Source: Paraburkholderia bryophila (lineage in GTDB: Bacteria > Pseudomonadota > Gammaproteobacteria > Burkholderiales > Burkholderiaceae). Taken from it: a stretch of 64,000 nt of DNA. The position numbers and the translations under genes were made by a program. Positions 45,019-55,613 of the stretch are shown here, in pieces (positions within the stretch are counted from its first letter, which is position 1; every line of letters starts with the position of its first letter). Below the pieces are notes generated by a model. That model saw only the letters and a list, made by a program, of their open reading frames with translations, did not search any database and was not told where the DNA came from. The stretch spans positions 248,001 through 312,000 of the forward strand of contig NZ_QLTK01000005.1 in NCBI RefSeq assembly GCF_003269035.1, written 5' to 3'.

Positions 45019-45369
45019 TCAGCTACCAAAGTACGGATTGCAGTAGCTGACCGGCCCAACGCAACCGGCGTTCATCGTCGAATGCGCAGGGCGGCCGGAC
45101 GAAGAAGTGCCGTTCTGGGCCATGCCGCCATACGAAGATTGCGCCGATTGCTGCGGGTCTTGCGCGGCAACCTTCGCTTCGGCTGCCTGGATGTCGGCGG
45201 GGTAGGTGGCGTCGTCGCTAGTTGACGGGTTGTAGCCGGCCTGTTCGACACGCACGAGGTCAGCGCGCACTTCGGCGCGCGTCACCGGCGCATTCGATTG
45301 CGCGAAGCTCAGAACAGGAGTAGCCAATGCGCCAGCGGCGAGAGCAAAACAAACGAGAGCGTTTTTCAT
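45019..45369 (-). CDS. DUF4148 exported protein with C-terminal Cys motif
   Basis: Secreted protein of 116 residues. The signal peptide MKNALVCFALAAGALATPVL ends at SFAQS. The PVTRAEVRADLVRVEQAGYN block (residues 28-47) defines the DUF4148 family, common in Burkholderia. Unusually, it ends in CVGPVSYCNPYFGS, a tail also present at the end of the small protein encoded 78 bases upstream. The two Cys residues seven apart could form a disulfide. Function is unknown. Confidence 0.88.
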   Translation of the reverse strand: MKNALVCFALAAGALATPVLSFAQSNAPVTRAEVRADLVRVEQAGYNPSTSDDATYPADIQAAEAKVAAQDPQQSAQSSYGGMAQNGTSSSGRPAHSTMNAGCVGPVSYCNPYFGS

Positions 45370-45446
45370 GATTCAGTTTCCTTTGAGACGTTGTGAATTA
45401 ACGGGCAACGATTGCCCCAATGAAGGTGAAACTTCAGCTACCGAAT

Positions 45447-45596
45447 TTAGCTACCGAAGTACGGGGTGCAGTAACCTGCGGGGCCGACACACTGCTGCGT
45501 TTTCGTGTGAGCGACTTCCTTTGCCGAAGCCGGCGTCATGACGCTGGCCGAAGCAGCGACGACTAAAGCAAGCGCGATCAAAAATTTATTCTTCAT
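45447..45596 (-). CDS. small exported Cys-motif protein, 49 residues
   Basis: Begins MKNKFLIALALVVAASASVM and continues TPASAKEVAHTKTQQ, a signal peptide likely cut after ASA; the mature part would be only about 25 residues and ends CVGPAGYCTPYFGS. That 14-residue tail is identical to the DUF4148 neighbour's except at three positions. Just past the stop codon TTCGGTAGCT occurs again, a remnant of another copy of the same end. It lies on the same strand as the LytTR two-component genes, 220 bases downstream of the regulator. Function is unknown; a secreted signal or envelope factor is possible. Confidence 0.7.
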   Translation of the reverse strand: MKNKFLIALALVVAASASVMTPASAKEVAHTKTQQCVGPAGYCTPYFGS

Positions 45597-45816
45597 CTGT
45601 ATGCCTAACTAGTTAGAGATTGAAGATACCTATCTACGTGATTGATACATCCACCTCGCTCGCTTACCGCTGCGTACTGCTCGCGAGGCGAAGACACCGC
45701 TCTGCCCTTGTGCCTTCGTTCGCGGCGGCTGTGTTTGCCGCCGTTCATGCAAGGGTAAACATATCGAATCGCCGCTTTATTCCCACTTATTTTTCGGCGA
45801 TCAAAAAATCCGAACC

Positions 45817-46638
45817 TTACATTCCTCTGAACAAATGGGCGTACAGGCGACTAACCACCAGCCGGGTCGGATTGCCGCGCAAAGTCAGCGTCAATTTGCC
45901 CGCATCGTCCCGCTGGGCGGTCTCGATGGCCTCGCAGCGCACCACGGCGCCACGGTGGATCTGCCAGAATCGCTGCGGATCGAGTTGCGGCAACAGTTCC
46001 CGCAACGACAACCTGATCAGATGCTCGCGTGCCGCCGTCACGACACGAATGTATTTGTCGGCGGCTTCGAAGAAGAGAATGTCGTCGATGGGCACCATCG
46101 TGATGGTATTTCCGGCGCTCGCCTGAATCACTCGCAGCGGCGCCGCGGCAGGCATTCCGCGCGACGATTCCGGCTGACCGGCTGCAAGCAGTTCGCGCAT
46201 CTGCTCGACAACAGCGTCCAGCGAAGCGACCGCGGCTCGCGGCGGCTTGCGGTCCAGCAGACGCTCCTGCAGACGCGCGCAGGTTTTCGCGAGGCGCTCG
46301 GTCTGCACCGGCTTCAGCACATAGTCGAAGGCCGAGCGTTCGAATGCCTGCAGCGCATATTGGTCGTAGGCAGTCACGAACACGATCAGCGGAAACCGCT
46401 TGCCGTCTTCAGGCCAGTCTTCGGTCAGCGCCTCGGCGCACGCCAGACCCGTCATACCCGGCATGCGAATATCGAGGAACAGCATATCCGGCTGCAAAAT
46501 CAGCGCCTGTTCCGTCGCCGTTTCGCCGTCGCCGACACTGGCAACGATCTCCAGATCAGGCCACAGTCTGAGCAATTCAGCTTGCAGGTTAGCGGCCAGC
46601 AACGCCTCGTCTTCCGCAATCAAAGCTGTCGTTTTCAT
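45817..46638 (-). CDS. LytTR-family response regulator
   Basis: Two-component regulator of 273 residues. The receiver domain has the acidic pair in IAEDEALLAAN, the phospho-acceptor Asp56 in MLFLDIRMPGMTG and the switch Lys in DYVLKPVQ. A linker (about 125-165) leads to a LytTR DNA-binding domain (IDDILFFEAADKYIRVVTAA then LRELLPQLDPQRFWQIHRGA). It starts 7 bases after the sensor-kinase stop, so the two form one operon. Its targets may include the exported proteins downstream, but that is inferred. Confidence 0.92.
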   Translation of the reverse strand: MKTTALIAEDEALLAANLQAELLRLWPDLEIVASVGDGETATEQALILQPDMLFLDIRMPGMTGLACAEALTEDWPEDGKRFPLIVFVTAYDQYALQAFERSAFDYVLKPVQTERLAKTCARLQERLLDRKPPRAAVASLDAVVEQMRELLAAGQPESSRGMPAAAPLRVIQASAGNTITMVPIDDILFFEAADKYIRVVTAAREHLIRLSLRELLPQLDPQRFWQIHRGAVVRCEAIETAQRDDAGKLTLTLRGNPTRLVVSRLYAHLFRGM

Positions 46639-46645
46639 GATGGTT

Positions 46646-47725
46646 TTACCGTTGATACGGAAGCGTGACGGTCACGAGAACGCCCCCTTCCTTGTCCGTT
46701 GCGGGCATCAGTTCGATCTGACCGGCGCGGCCGTAGAGTGCTTCGAGGCGCTCGCGGACCTGCTGCAAGCCGAAGCGGGCACCATGCTCCGGTAATGCGT
46801 CGAGTCCCACTCCCGTGTCGCGTACGCTGAGTACCAGCGACGCCCCCTGAAGCGTGGCCGTTACCTCGACACGTCCGCCTTTCACCTTGGGTTCCAGCCC
46901 GTGCTTGATTGCATTTTCAACCAACGGTTGCAGAAGCAGGGGCGGCAAGGGTAGCGCGGCGAGTTCCGCCGGCAGTTCAAGCCGAATTTGCAGCCTCGAA
47001 CCCATCCGGATCTGCATCAACGCGAGGTAATCGGAAATGCGCTCGAATTCGGTTGAAAGCGGATGCAGTCCGGTACGGGACGCCTCGAGCGTAGCCCGCA
47101 GATAAGCGATCAAATGATCGAGCATGCCTTGCGCTCGCGGTGCGTCATGGCCGATCAGAACTCGCAGGTTAGCCAGCGTGTTGAACAACATATGCGGTTC
47201 GAGCTGCGACTCCAGCAACTTCAGGCGATTTTCCGCTGCTGTGCGCAGTGCCGCTTGTGTACGGGTTTCCATGGCAGCCATGCGAGCACGTGCGTAAAGA
47301 AAATAATTGATGCCGATGGCCGGGACCAACGCCACGGCAATGCTGAGAAGAAGCGTTCGCGTATCCGCCGCGATGATCAGGGGCTCGCGATGAGTGCGCG
47401 TGAGCAGATCGCCGAGCGCGACGCCCGCAAAGTACCCCACGATCAAAGAGCCGATGATCCACGGTGCCATCAATCCCCAGCCTGGCCAATTACGCTTCGC
47501 GTCGAGGTTCTCGGGAAAGCGCTTACGCAACCAGTGGGACAGCCCGTGACGTCCCGCGACGATCAGCGCCTGAGTGATCGACACCACGAGGAAGGCGTAC
47601 ATCAGATCCTTCATGAACGACTCCTCGTAGATCGTGCTGTACAGCCACGCGCTGCCGACGGTGGTCGGAATCGTCACCCGAAGCGTTCGCAGCAGCCATC
47701 GGGGTGGGGTAGGGAGTAAGTTCAT
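46646..47725 (-). CDS. sensor histidine kinase, LytS-like (His_kinase family)
   Basis: Membrane kinase of 359 residues with four predicted N-terminal helices (about residues 10-150) and no recognised extracytoplasmic sensor domain. The phospho-acceptor box is LEPHMLFNTLANLRVLI (about residue 193). The ATP-binding N box is LLQPLVENAIKHGLEPK, followed by RDTGVGLD. It phosphorylates the LytTR regulator next to it. The start MNLLPTPP is chosen because helix 1 follows soon after; an upstream in-frame ATG exists without a ribosome-binding site. With no visible sensor domain, the helices themselves probably detect the signal. Confidence 0.9.
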   Translation of the reverse strand: MNLLPTPPRWLLRTLRVTIPTTVGSAWLYSTIYEESFMKDLMYAFLVVSITQALIVAGRHGLSHWLRKRFPENLDAKRNWPGWGLMAPWIIGSLIVGYFAGVALGDLLTRTHREPLIIAADTRTLLLSIAVALVPAIGINYFLYARARMAAMETRTQAALRTAAENRLKLLESQLEPHMLFNTLANLRVLIGHDAPRAQGMLDHLIAYLRATLEASRTGLHPLSTEFERISDYLALMQIRMGSRLQIRLELPAELAALPLPPLLLQPLVENAIKHGLEPKVKGGRVEVTATLQGASLVLSVRDTGVGLDALPEHGARFGLQQVRERLEALYGRAGQIELMPATDKEGGVLVTVTLPYQR

Positions 47726-48193
47726 TGCGCAGGTTCGAATCCGGAGGTTGATCAATAACTCAGATAGCAAATCCATGCTTATCACATTTCCGGCCATACC
47801 GACGAATCTTGGTCGTCGCGTGCTGCAAGGAAAGTTCGTCGATGGCATGTTGGCGTCCCGCTAGCTGTGGTGGTGAACCTGCAGTGACGCTATCTTCGCG
47901 GGCACGCCCGTCACACGCCATGGCCGTGCGACGAACGGCATCTGCCGGTCGCGAAATGAAACTATGCGGCGCGAAGTGCAGGCCTCGATCGCCGCACATA
48001 GGCCAATTACACCTCTCGCGTACCTCTCTGTTTTGGCAGCTACGTAGCCCTGGAGGGGCGACCTATATTTCGTTTGCGGTTCGCCCGGACCCCGCCGCGA
48101 CAACGTTCCGGTACGCATGATCAGCATGCCTTGGCGGCCGCGCGATGCGAGTTCGTGCTGCGGCAAGACCCTCTACATTTATTAGGAGTTCCT
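47726..48193. other. 468-base control region before the AidA pair
   Basis: No supported gene. It holds the divergent promoters of the sensor kinase and the first AidA gene. I looked for a lux-type palindrome, because AidA is quorum-regulated in Burkholderia cenocepacia, and found only a weak CTG-N6-CAG at about 48030, with too short a spacer. Confidence 0.4.
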
Positions 48194-48697
48194 ATGTCAC
48201 GCGTGACCGATGTGCTCGTCTCATTCGATACAGCGACCATTCTGCAAAAGTACCCCAACCCTAGCAAGAACCCCAACGCCCCCACGCAGATCGATCCGCG
48301 CTATGTCTATATGATCACCAATCAGGACAACGTGATCTCGGGACAGGCCGGCGGCGAACTCGATATCAAGGCACAGGTGGGCGATCTGATCCGGTGGCGC
48401 GAAACGAGCCTCTCGCTGGGCTTCGAGACGCAGGCGATTTTCTATCGCTTCATCGGCAACGTGGGCAACGAACTGATTTCGACGCCGACGCCGCGCATGG
48501 CCGAGGCCTCCATTCCGGTGCCGAATACAAGCTCGCCGGCCACGCCGACTTGCCAGAAGGTCGCGAACTATTACTGGTCGTCGGAAATGCTGAAGGTGGG
48601 CCGCGTAACCTACCACTTCAACTTCCAGATCATCGACCGTAACTGCCAGTCCAACGGTTGCTTCTCGTGGGATCCGTTTATCTCGATCCACAACTGA
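48194..48697 (+). CDS. aidA: AidA/PixA-family inclusion-body protein, copy 1
   Basis: Soluble protein of 167 residues. MSRVTDVLVSFDTATILQKY, DPRYVYMITNQDNVISGQAG, FYRFIGN and the final FSWDPFISIHN fit the AidA/PixA family. PixA forms cytoplasmic inclusions in Xenorhabdus, and AidA is a quorum-regulated protein needed for nematode killing in Burkholderia cenocepacia. AGGAG sits six bases before the ATG. A terminator-like hairpin separates it from copy 2. The role in this organism is unknown, and the symbol reflects the family, not a tested orthologue. Confidence 0.85.
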   Translation: MSRVTDVLVSFDTATILQKYPNPSKNPNAPTQIDPRYVYMITNQDNVISGQAGGELDIKAQVGDLIRWRETSLSLGFETQAIFYRFIGNVGNELISTPTPRMAEASIPVPNTSSPATPTCQKVANYYWSSEMLKVGRVTYHFNFQIIDRNCQSNGCFSWDPFISIHN

Positions 48698-48706
48698 TGC
48701 TGACGG

Positions 48707-48747
48707 GCGGACGATTGCTGCACGGCGATCGTCCGCTTCCTTCTTTT
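48707..48747 (+). terminator. hairpin with T-rich tail between the AidA genes
   Basis: GCGGACGAT at 48707-48715 pairs perfectly with ATCGTCCGC at 48728-48736, followed by TTCCTTCTTTT. It may lower expression of copy 2 relative to copy 1. Confidence 0.65.
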
Positions 48748-48766
48748 GTCACGCCGGAGAGTGCCC

Positions 48767-49270
48767 ATGCCAGCTCAGCATGACGATGTACTCGTCATCG
48801 TCGACGCCGCTGCGCTGCTCGCAGCGCATCCCGACGCCAGCCTCGATGCCGACGCGCCAACGCCGATCGACGGCCGGCACGTCTACGTCATGAACGCCGG
48901 CGACACGCAACAGATCGGTCGCAACGATAGCCGGATCGTGGCCAGACTCAAGGCGGGAGATGAACTGCATCTGCGCGAGAGCGCGCTGTCGTTGCGAGCG
49001 GAAGAAAGCGCTGTCTTTTACTGTTTCACTTTGGCGGACGCAAACGTCATAAGTCCCTTAGAGGCAGTGGCGCGTAATGCAACGCTGTCCGTGCCGAATC
49101 CCGACGATCTGCTGCAGCCGAAAACCCAGCAGATAGGCGGTCATTTCTGGCGTAGCGAAGTTCTGGCCGCGGGTAGCGTGACGTGTGCGGCGGATTTCAT
49201 CGTGGTCGGCAATGACGAGAAGGTACGGGGTTACTTTCGCTGGGACATCAGAATCGACATACAGACTTAA
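48767..49270 (+). CDS. AidA/PixA-family inclusion-body protein, copy 2
   Basis: Paralogue of exactly the same length as copy 1 (167 residues) but much diverged. VLVIVDAAALLAAHPDASLD, IDGRHVYVMNAGD, HFWRSEVLAAGSVTCAADF and the end FRWDIRIDIQT follow the same pattern as copy 1. GGAGAG lies five bases before the ATG. Burkholderia cenocepacia also has two neighbouring genes of this family, so the tandem arrangement is conserved. Confidence 0.85.
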   Translation: MPAQHDDVLVIVDAAALLAAHPDASLDADAPTPIDGRHVYVMNAGDTQQIGRNDSRIVARLKAGDELHLRESALSLRAEESAVFYCFTLADANVISPLEAVARNATLSVPNPDDLLQPKTQQIGGHFWRSEVLAAGSVTCAADFIVVGNDEKVRGYFRWDIRIDIQT

Positions 49271-49495
49271 CACCGTGCATGCCAGGCGTTAAGAACACGT
49301 TCGAAGCGGTATGCCGACGTTCGGCCGTCGTCCTCCGCCGCCGTCACGAACTCGAGTCGCGCAGACTCGCGGCAAAGCGCGCGCTCAACGCGGATACCTT
49401 GTCATCGCGTACTATCTGGACTAACTAAATCGCCCAGCCGACTCTCCGCCGGGTTGTCCTTCCGCGTTGCACGCCGTCCCGTCAAGGTGAGATCC

Positions 49496-50026
49496 ATGTT
49501 CCAGCATTTTCTGAAGCCGTCTATCGCAACCGCCATGCTCTCTATGCTGGCCGCGTGCGCGACGCCGCTGTCCGCGCCCGTCAGTTCTTCCATTACTTCC
49601 ATTAACTCCATTACGCCGCCGCAAGGTACGCGAGCGATGACATTGTCCGCGTCCGGCGTGCAGAACTATTCGTGCGAGTTCGACGCGCAGCATCGGCTGG
49701 GATGGGTGTTCAAGAGTCCACAAGCCATGCTGTTCGACCTGAGCGGTCATGCCGCGGTTCGTCACGGCGCGGGGCCGTCATGGGAAGCGGAAGACGGCAG
49801 CAAAATCGTGGGCCATGTGCTTGCACAGCAACCCAGCGAAACACCGGCCAGCATTCCCCAACTGCTGCTTGAAACGCATGGCACGGGCGGTAGCGGCGCA
49901 CTGACGGATGTCCGCTATGTGCAGCGTCTGCACACCGTTGGAGGTTTGGCGCCGCAAGCACCGTGTTCGACCGAGCATCAGATCGGCAGCTCGCCCTATC
50001 TTGCCGACTACGTGTTTTACCGGTAA
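49496..50026 (+). CDS. DUF3455 domain lipoprotein
   Basis: Protein of 176 residues. The signal sequence KPSIATAMLSMLAACATP contains the lipobox LAAC. The mature part shows GVQNYSCEFDAQHRLGWVFK and GPSWEAEDGSKIVGHV, the core of DUF3455, a family found in many bacteria and fungi with no known role. AAGGTGAG six bases before the ATG fixes the start. Two Cys (YSCEF, QAPCSTEH) may be disulfide-bonded outside the cytoplasm. It lies 30 bases before the glutathione transferase gene. Confidence 0.85.
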   Translation: MFQHFLKPSIATAMLSMLAACATPLSAPVSSSITSINSITPPQGTRAMTLSASGVQNYSCEFDAQHRLGWVFKSPQAMLFDLSGHAAVRHGAGPSWEAEDGSKIVGHVLAQQPSETPASIPQLLLETHGTGGSGALTDVRYVQRLHTVGGLAPQAPCSTEHQIGSSPYLADYVFYR

Positions 50027-51593
<1,567 letters not shown>

Positions 51594-51735
51594 TGTTTTC
51601 CTTCGTCACGTTCCGTACCGCAAGCCTACGGGTTCGAACTCATGCCGGAAGGATGCAGCGGCGCGATGCGTGCGTCCAATACATTGTTGGCGTGCTATTA
51701 GGTCGAAAAAGCTCTTAGTGCCCCAGCGCCCTCTC

Positions 51736-52674
51736 TCACACCCTGCCCTGCGCCGTCTGTTCATTTACCCGAAATCGCCCCGGACTCACCCCCGTATACC
51801 GCTTGAACGCGATACTGAAAGCGGTATCCGACTGGTAACCGATTCGCGACGCGATCCCCGTCAGCGATTCGTCGGAATGCTTGAGCGCGGAACGCGCGAT
51901 CGTCATACGCCACTGCGCGAGATATTCGACCGGCGCACTCCCCACCTGACTCCGGAACCGCTGCGCAAATGCCGTACGCGACATCCCGACCGCCGACGCC
52001 AGACTCTCCACCGTCCAGCGCTCGCCGGGTTGCGCATGCATCATCGACAGCGCGCCGCCGATCTTCGGATCGGCCAACGCGCCGAGCCAGCCTTCGGGCT
52101 GTCGCGCCGACGCCAGATAAGCGCGCAGCACGTGAACCAGCACGAGCGCCGCGAGACCGCTGCGCGCCACATCCGCGCCCACATGCAAATCGTCCGTTTC
52201 CCAGTTGAGCAGATCAAGTACGCGCGAAAGTGCATGCGTGCCGACATCCGACGCACGCAGATGAATCAGCGGCGGCAAGTGCCGCAGCAACAGATCGCTG
52301 ACGTCGTTCTCGAACGTAAAGCGACCGCTCGCCAGACTGACGTTTTCGTTATCGCCTTCGCCCTGAAAACGCACCACGCCACTGCTGCTGCGAATCGGCT
52401 GAAACGCGGCGGGACCGTCGAGCGCGGGCCGGTTTGGGTCGCTCGCGGAATAGAACGGCTGACCGTCGGTCAGCATGTAGAAGTCGCCGCGTTCAAGCAC
52501 GACCGGCTCCGCACTCCCTTCGATCCACAGAAAGGAGCGCCCTTCTAGCATGCCGCCGAATTTGATGTGCTGATACGCAGGGAACCGGAAGCTCCATGCG
52601 CCTCGTCCCTCGAATCGCGATGTCAGGATACTGCTCACGCGCAGCATCGAGAGTACGTCGGATAGAGCATCCAT
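51736..52674 (-). CDS. AraC-family transcriptional regulator (cupin-type sensor)
   Basis: Activator of 312 residues. The N-terminal half is a cupin-like ligand domain (GSAEPVVLERGDFYMLTDGQ). The C-terminal helix-turn-helix pair reads ALASAVGMSRTAFAQRFRSQ-like WTVESLASAVGMSRTAFAQR and LTGIASRIGYQSDTAFSIAF with the final GVSPGRFR. It is divergent from the dehydrogenase gene with 126 bases between, and probably activates it in response to an aldehyde, quinone or related compound. Confidence 0.9.
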   Translation of the reverse strand: MDALSDVLSMLRVSSILTSRFEGRGAWSFRFPAYQHIKFGGMLEGRSFLWIEGSAEPVVLERGDFYMLTDGQPFYSASDPNRPALDGPAAFQPIRSSSGVVRFQGEGDNENVSLASGRFTFENDVSDLLLRHLPPLIHLRASDVGTHALSRVLDLLNWETDDLHVGADVARSGLAALVLVHVLRAYLASARQPEGWLGALADPKIGGALSMMHAQPGERWTVESLASAVGMSRTAFAQRFRSQVGSAPVEYLAQWRMTIARSALKHSDESLTGIASRIGYQSDTAFSIAFKRYTGVSPGRFRVNEQTAQGRV

Positions 52675-52800
52675 AAATGTACGATCGAATAAGAATCAGA
52701 CCGTTTTGATTATAGCCAGCAACGAAAGGCAGCGCGATCATGGGATCACTTTCACGACGCCGTCGGCGTCGTTATCCAACCCTGATCAAGGAGCACCCGC

Positions 52801-53883
52801 ATGAAAGCCTGGCAACTCGAACGTCTCGGTGGAACGCTCAAGCTGATCGACTTACCCATTCCCGAACCGCGCGCCGGTGGTGTGGTGGTACGCGTCGAGG
52901 CGTCGTCATTGCTGTCGTATATGAAAGACTACGTGGACGGCAAGCTGTCGATCTATCACACGCCTGATCGCCCGTTCATTCCCGGCGGCAACGGCATCGG
53001 CATCGTCCATGCGGTGGGCGCGGGCGTCTGGCATCTGAAGCCCGGTCAGCGCGTCGTGTTGTCGTCCCATTTCGTTGCGCAGGAAAACGTGCGGACGCCT
53101 GCGGAAATACTGCTCGGCATCACGTCAATCAGCCCCGACTCGGGCCCGATGCAGTCGGATTGGCCCGATGGCACGCTGGCAGACTACGCATCGTTTCCCG
53201 CCAGCGCCGTGACCCCCGCTGACGACCTGACGCCACTGAGCGCCATCCAGCTCGCCATGACGACGCGCTGCATCGTGCCGTTCGGTGGACTCTTGCGCGG
53301 CAGGCTCGCGGCCGGCGAAACGGTCGTCGTCTCCGGCGCGACAGGCGCTTACGGCACGGCGGCGATCATGGTCGCCCTGGCGATGGGCGCGTCACGCGTC
53401 GTGGCGCTCGGGCGCAATGCGCGTGCGCTCGAAGCCGTCGCGCGACTCGCCCCTGAAGGACGCGTAAAGACGGTCGCGGCAACCGGCGATGTCGACGCAG
53501 ACCGCGACGCGATCCGCCGTCTCTGCGGTGGCGGCGCAGATCTCGCCTTCGACATGGTCGGCAACGCAAGCGATCCCAACATGACGCTCGCCGCGTTGCG
53601 CAGTCTGTCGAGAGGCGGCCGCCTCGTCGTGATGGGCAGCATGAACGTGCCGCTGCCGGTGCCATACACGGAAGTGATGTTGAACGGCTGGGAGATCCTC
53701 GGCCAGTTCATGTATCCGCGCGACGCATACCGGCGTCTGCTGGACCTGATCCGCAGCGGACTACTCGACATCGCGCCGCTACGCCCGCTTGTCTATCCGT
53801 TGAACGCATTGCCGCAAGCGATGGCAGCGGCCGCCAGTGCCGGCAATCTCGAGTGCGTCGTCATGAACCATCTCGATGAGTAA
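52801..53883 (+). CDS. MDR-superfamily alcohol dehydrogenase/quinone-reductase-like protein
   Basis: Oxidoreductase of 360 residues. The GroES-like domain is followed by a Rossmann domain with VVSGATGAYGTAAIMVALAM. The catalytic zinc Cys and the structural four-Cys lobe of classical zinc dehydrogenases are not visible; the N-terminal position reads SSLLSYMKDYVDG. It is therefore more like the zinc-independent quinone oxidoreductase branch. GGAG lies eight bases before the ATG. It is probably controlled by the divergent AraC regulator. The substrate is unknown. Confidence 0.87.
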   Translation: MKAWQLERLGGTLKLIDLPIPEPRAGGVVVRVEASSLLSYMKDYVDGKLSIYHTPDRPFIPGGNGIGIVHAVGAGVWHLKPGQRVVLSSHFVAQENVRTPAEILLGITSISPDSGPMQSDWPDGTLADYASFPASAVTPADDLTPLSAIQLAMTTRCIVPFGGLLRGRLAAGETVVVSGATGAYGTAAIMVALAMGASRVVALGRNARALEAVARLAPEGRVKTVAATGDVDADRDAIRRLCGGGADLAFDMVGNASDPNMTLAALRSLSRGGRLVVMGSMNVPLPVPYTEVMLNGWEILGQFMYPRDAYRRLLDLIRSGLLDIAPLRPLVYPLNALPQAMAAAASAGNLECVVMNHLDE

Positions 53884-53931
53884 GACGTGGCAGCGCCGAA
53901 TGCAAGCGGTGTGATTCGGCGTGGCGCGGCG

Positions 53932-55473
53932 TCACGACAGCGCACGCGCCAATGCGATCACTCCTGACGCGATTTCGTCGACACCGACCGAGGCAAAGCC
54001 AAGCACCAGGCCAGGCGGCGCCGGTCGGTCGACCGCATGGCGCGATAGTGCGCGCGTTTCGATCCCTTCGAGCGCGGCGCGGCGCATCGCTTCGTTATCG
54101 TCGGCGTCGCGCGGCAGGAAAGCCGGCGCGTCGAGGCCGGCAATGATCGGCGGCACCTCCAGCAAACCGGCAAGATATCGCGTTACGTTCGCCGTCAACG
54201 CGTCGGCGCGCTCGCCGTAAATCACGCGCATGCGCCGGATATGCCGGCCAAAATGGCCATCGGCGATGAACGCGTGCAGCACCGACTGCTGATCCAGCGG
54301 AACGTGCCGCGCCGTCAGCGACAACGCGGCAACGAACGGCTCGACGAGGCGGTCGGGCACGATCGCGTATGCCGTGCGCAGCGCGGGAAATAGCAGCTTG
54401 CTGAACGTGCCGCAATAGATCACGTGGCCGTCGTCGTCGAGGCTTTTCAACGCGGCGAGCGGATTGCCGGCGAAACGGTATTCGCTGTCGTAGTCGTCTT
54501 CGATGATAAGCGCGCCGCGCTCACGCGCCCATTCGAGCAACGACAAGCGGCGTTCGAGCGCAAGCGGTGGTCCTAGCGGCGCTTGCCGCCCCGCCGTCAC
54601 AAACGCGAGGCGCGCCTCGGGCGCATGCCGGCGCGCCCATTCCACATCGAGTCCGCCCGGATCGACGGGCACGCCGACCACGCGCGCGCCCGCGGCCTCG
54701 AGCACGAAGCGCGCGCCAACGTAGCCGGGGTCTTCGATCCACGCGGCGTCGCCCGGATCGAGCAGCAGACGCGCGGTCAGATCGATCGCCTGCTGGACAC
54801 TGCCGAGCACCACGACGTGATCCGCCGAACACGCGATGCCGCGCGACATGCCCACATAGCCGGCGATTGCTTCGCGCAGCGGCCGGTAGCCCTGCGCCTC
54901 GCCATCGCCGAGTAGTTCGCGTTGGGTGCGGCGCCCGCGTTTGGCCGCAATGCGCGCCCAGAGATCGAACGGAAACGCGTCGAGATCCGGCTGGCTCGCG
55001 CGGAAAGCCCGCGCCGGGACCGCGCGGCCGCTCAGTTGAAATGCGCTGCGGCCAAGCAGGCGTCCACGGTTGGAGAGCACGACGGCGGGTCGCTGCGCAC
55101 CGCTGTCGTCGTCTTTGGTTTTGGTTTTACCTTCACGTACCGACGGGCGTCCGTCGCGTTTCCTGCTCGACGTAGACTCGCCGCGATTACCACTGTCGAT
55201 GCGCCTATCCGGTAACTCGGCGGCGACGAAACTGCCGCGCCCTACCGCGCCCGCCAGATACCCTTCCGCGTCGAGCTGCGCGAATACGCCCAGCACGGTT
55301 CCGCGCGACAGCTCGAAACGCGCCGCGAGATCGCGTGTGGAAGGCAGTCGCGCGCCCGGCGGCAAACGACCGCCCAGGATCGCGTTGCGCAGTTCGTCAT
55401 AGAGCCAGCGCTGCAGCGACACGCCGTCCGGTCGCGGCGCTAATGCAAGTTCAATGTGTTCTGCCTGCCGCAC
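53932..55473 (-). CDS. MocR-family (GntR-HTH/aminotransferase) regulator
   Basis: Fusion protein of 513 residues. The N-terminal GntR winged helix (STRDLAARFELSRGTVLGVF) is joined by a long Arg/Lys/Ser-rich linker (about residues 90-145) to a fold type I aminotransferase-like domain. IIEDDYDSEYRF is the PLP-ring Asp/Tyr region and YCGTFSKLLFPALR carries the PLP-binding Lys. Such regulators often control vitamin B6 or amine metabolism (PdxR, GabR). It is divergent from the reductase-cupin pair, its likely target. Confidence 0.92.
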   Translation of the reverse strand: MRQAEHIELALAPRPDGVSLQRWLYDELRNAILGGRLPPGARLPSTRDLAARFELSRGTVLGVFAQLDAEGYLAGAVGRGSFVAAELPDRRIDSGNRGESTSSRKRDGRPSVREGKTKTKDDDSGAQRPAVVLSNRGRLLGRSAFQLSGRAVPARAFRASQPDLDAFPFDLWARIAAKRGRRTQRELLGDGEAQGYRPLREAIAGYVGMSRGIACSADHVVVLGSVQQAIDLTARLLLDPGDAAWIEDPGYVGARFVLEAAGARVVGVPVDPGGLDVEWARRHAPEARLAFVTAGRQAPLGPPLALERRLSLLEWARERGALIIEDDYDSEYRFAGNPLAALKSLDDDGHVIYCGTFSKLLFPALRTAYAIVPDRLVEPFVAALSLTARHVPLDQQSVLHAFIADGHFGRHIRRMRVIYGERADALTANVTRYLAGLLEVPPIIAGLDAPAFLPRDADDNEAMRRAALEGIETRALSRHAVDRPAPPGLVLGFASVGVDEIASGVIALARALS

Positions 55474-55613
55474 CTGTTTCCTCGTCGAATTGGCTCAATC
55501 AATTTCTCAATAATGGACCTTTTTAACGACCATTAAAAACCCTATTCTGCTCGTCATGGGAAGCACGCCATGCAATGGCGGACGTTCGCCATCGCTTACG
55601 GGAGAGAAGAGGA

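Noticed and set aside
45620..46126. 168-codon plus-strand frame
   Set aside because: Mostly antisense to the LytTR regulator, with no ribosome-binding site or domain.
48010..48060. Possible lux/cep box before the AidA genes
   Set aside because: CTGTTTTGGCAG has a spacer of 6 where such boxes need about 10, and no extended symmetry.
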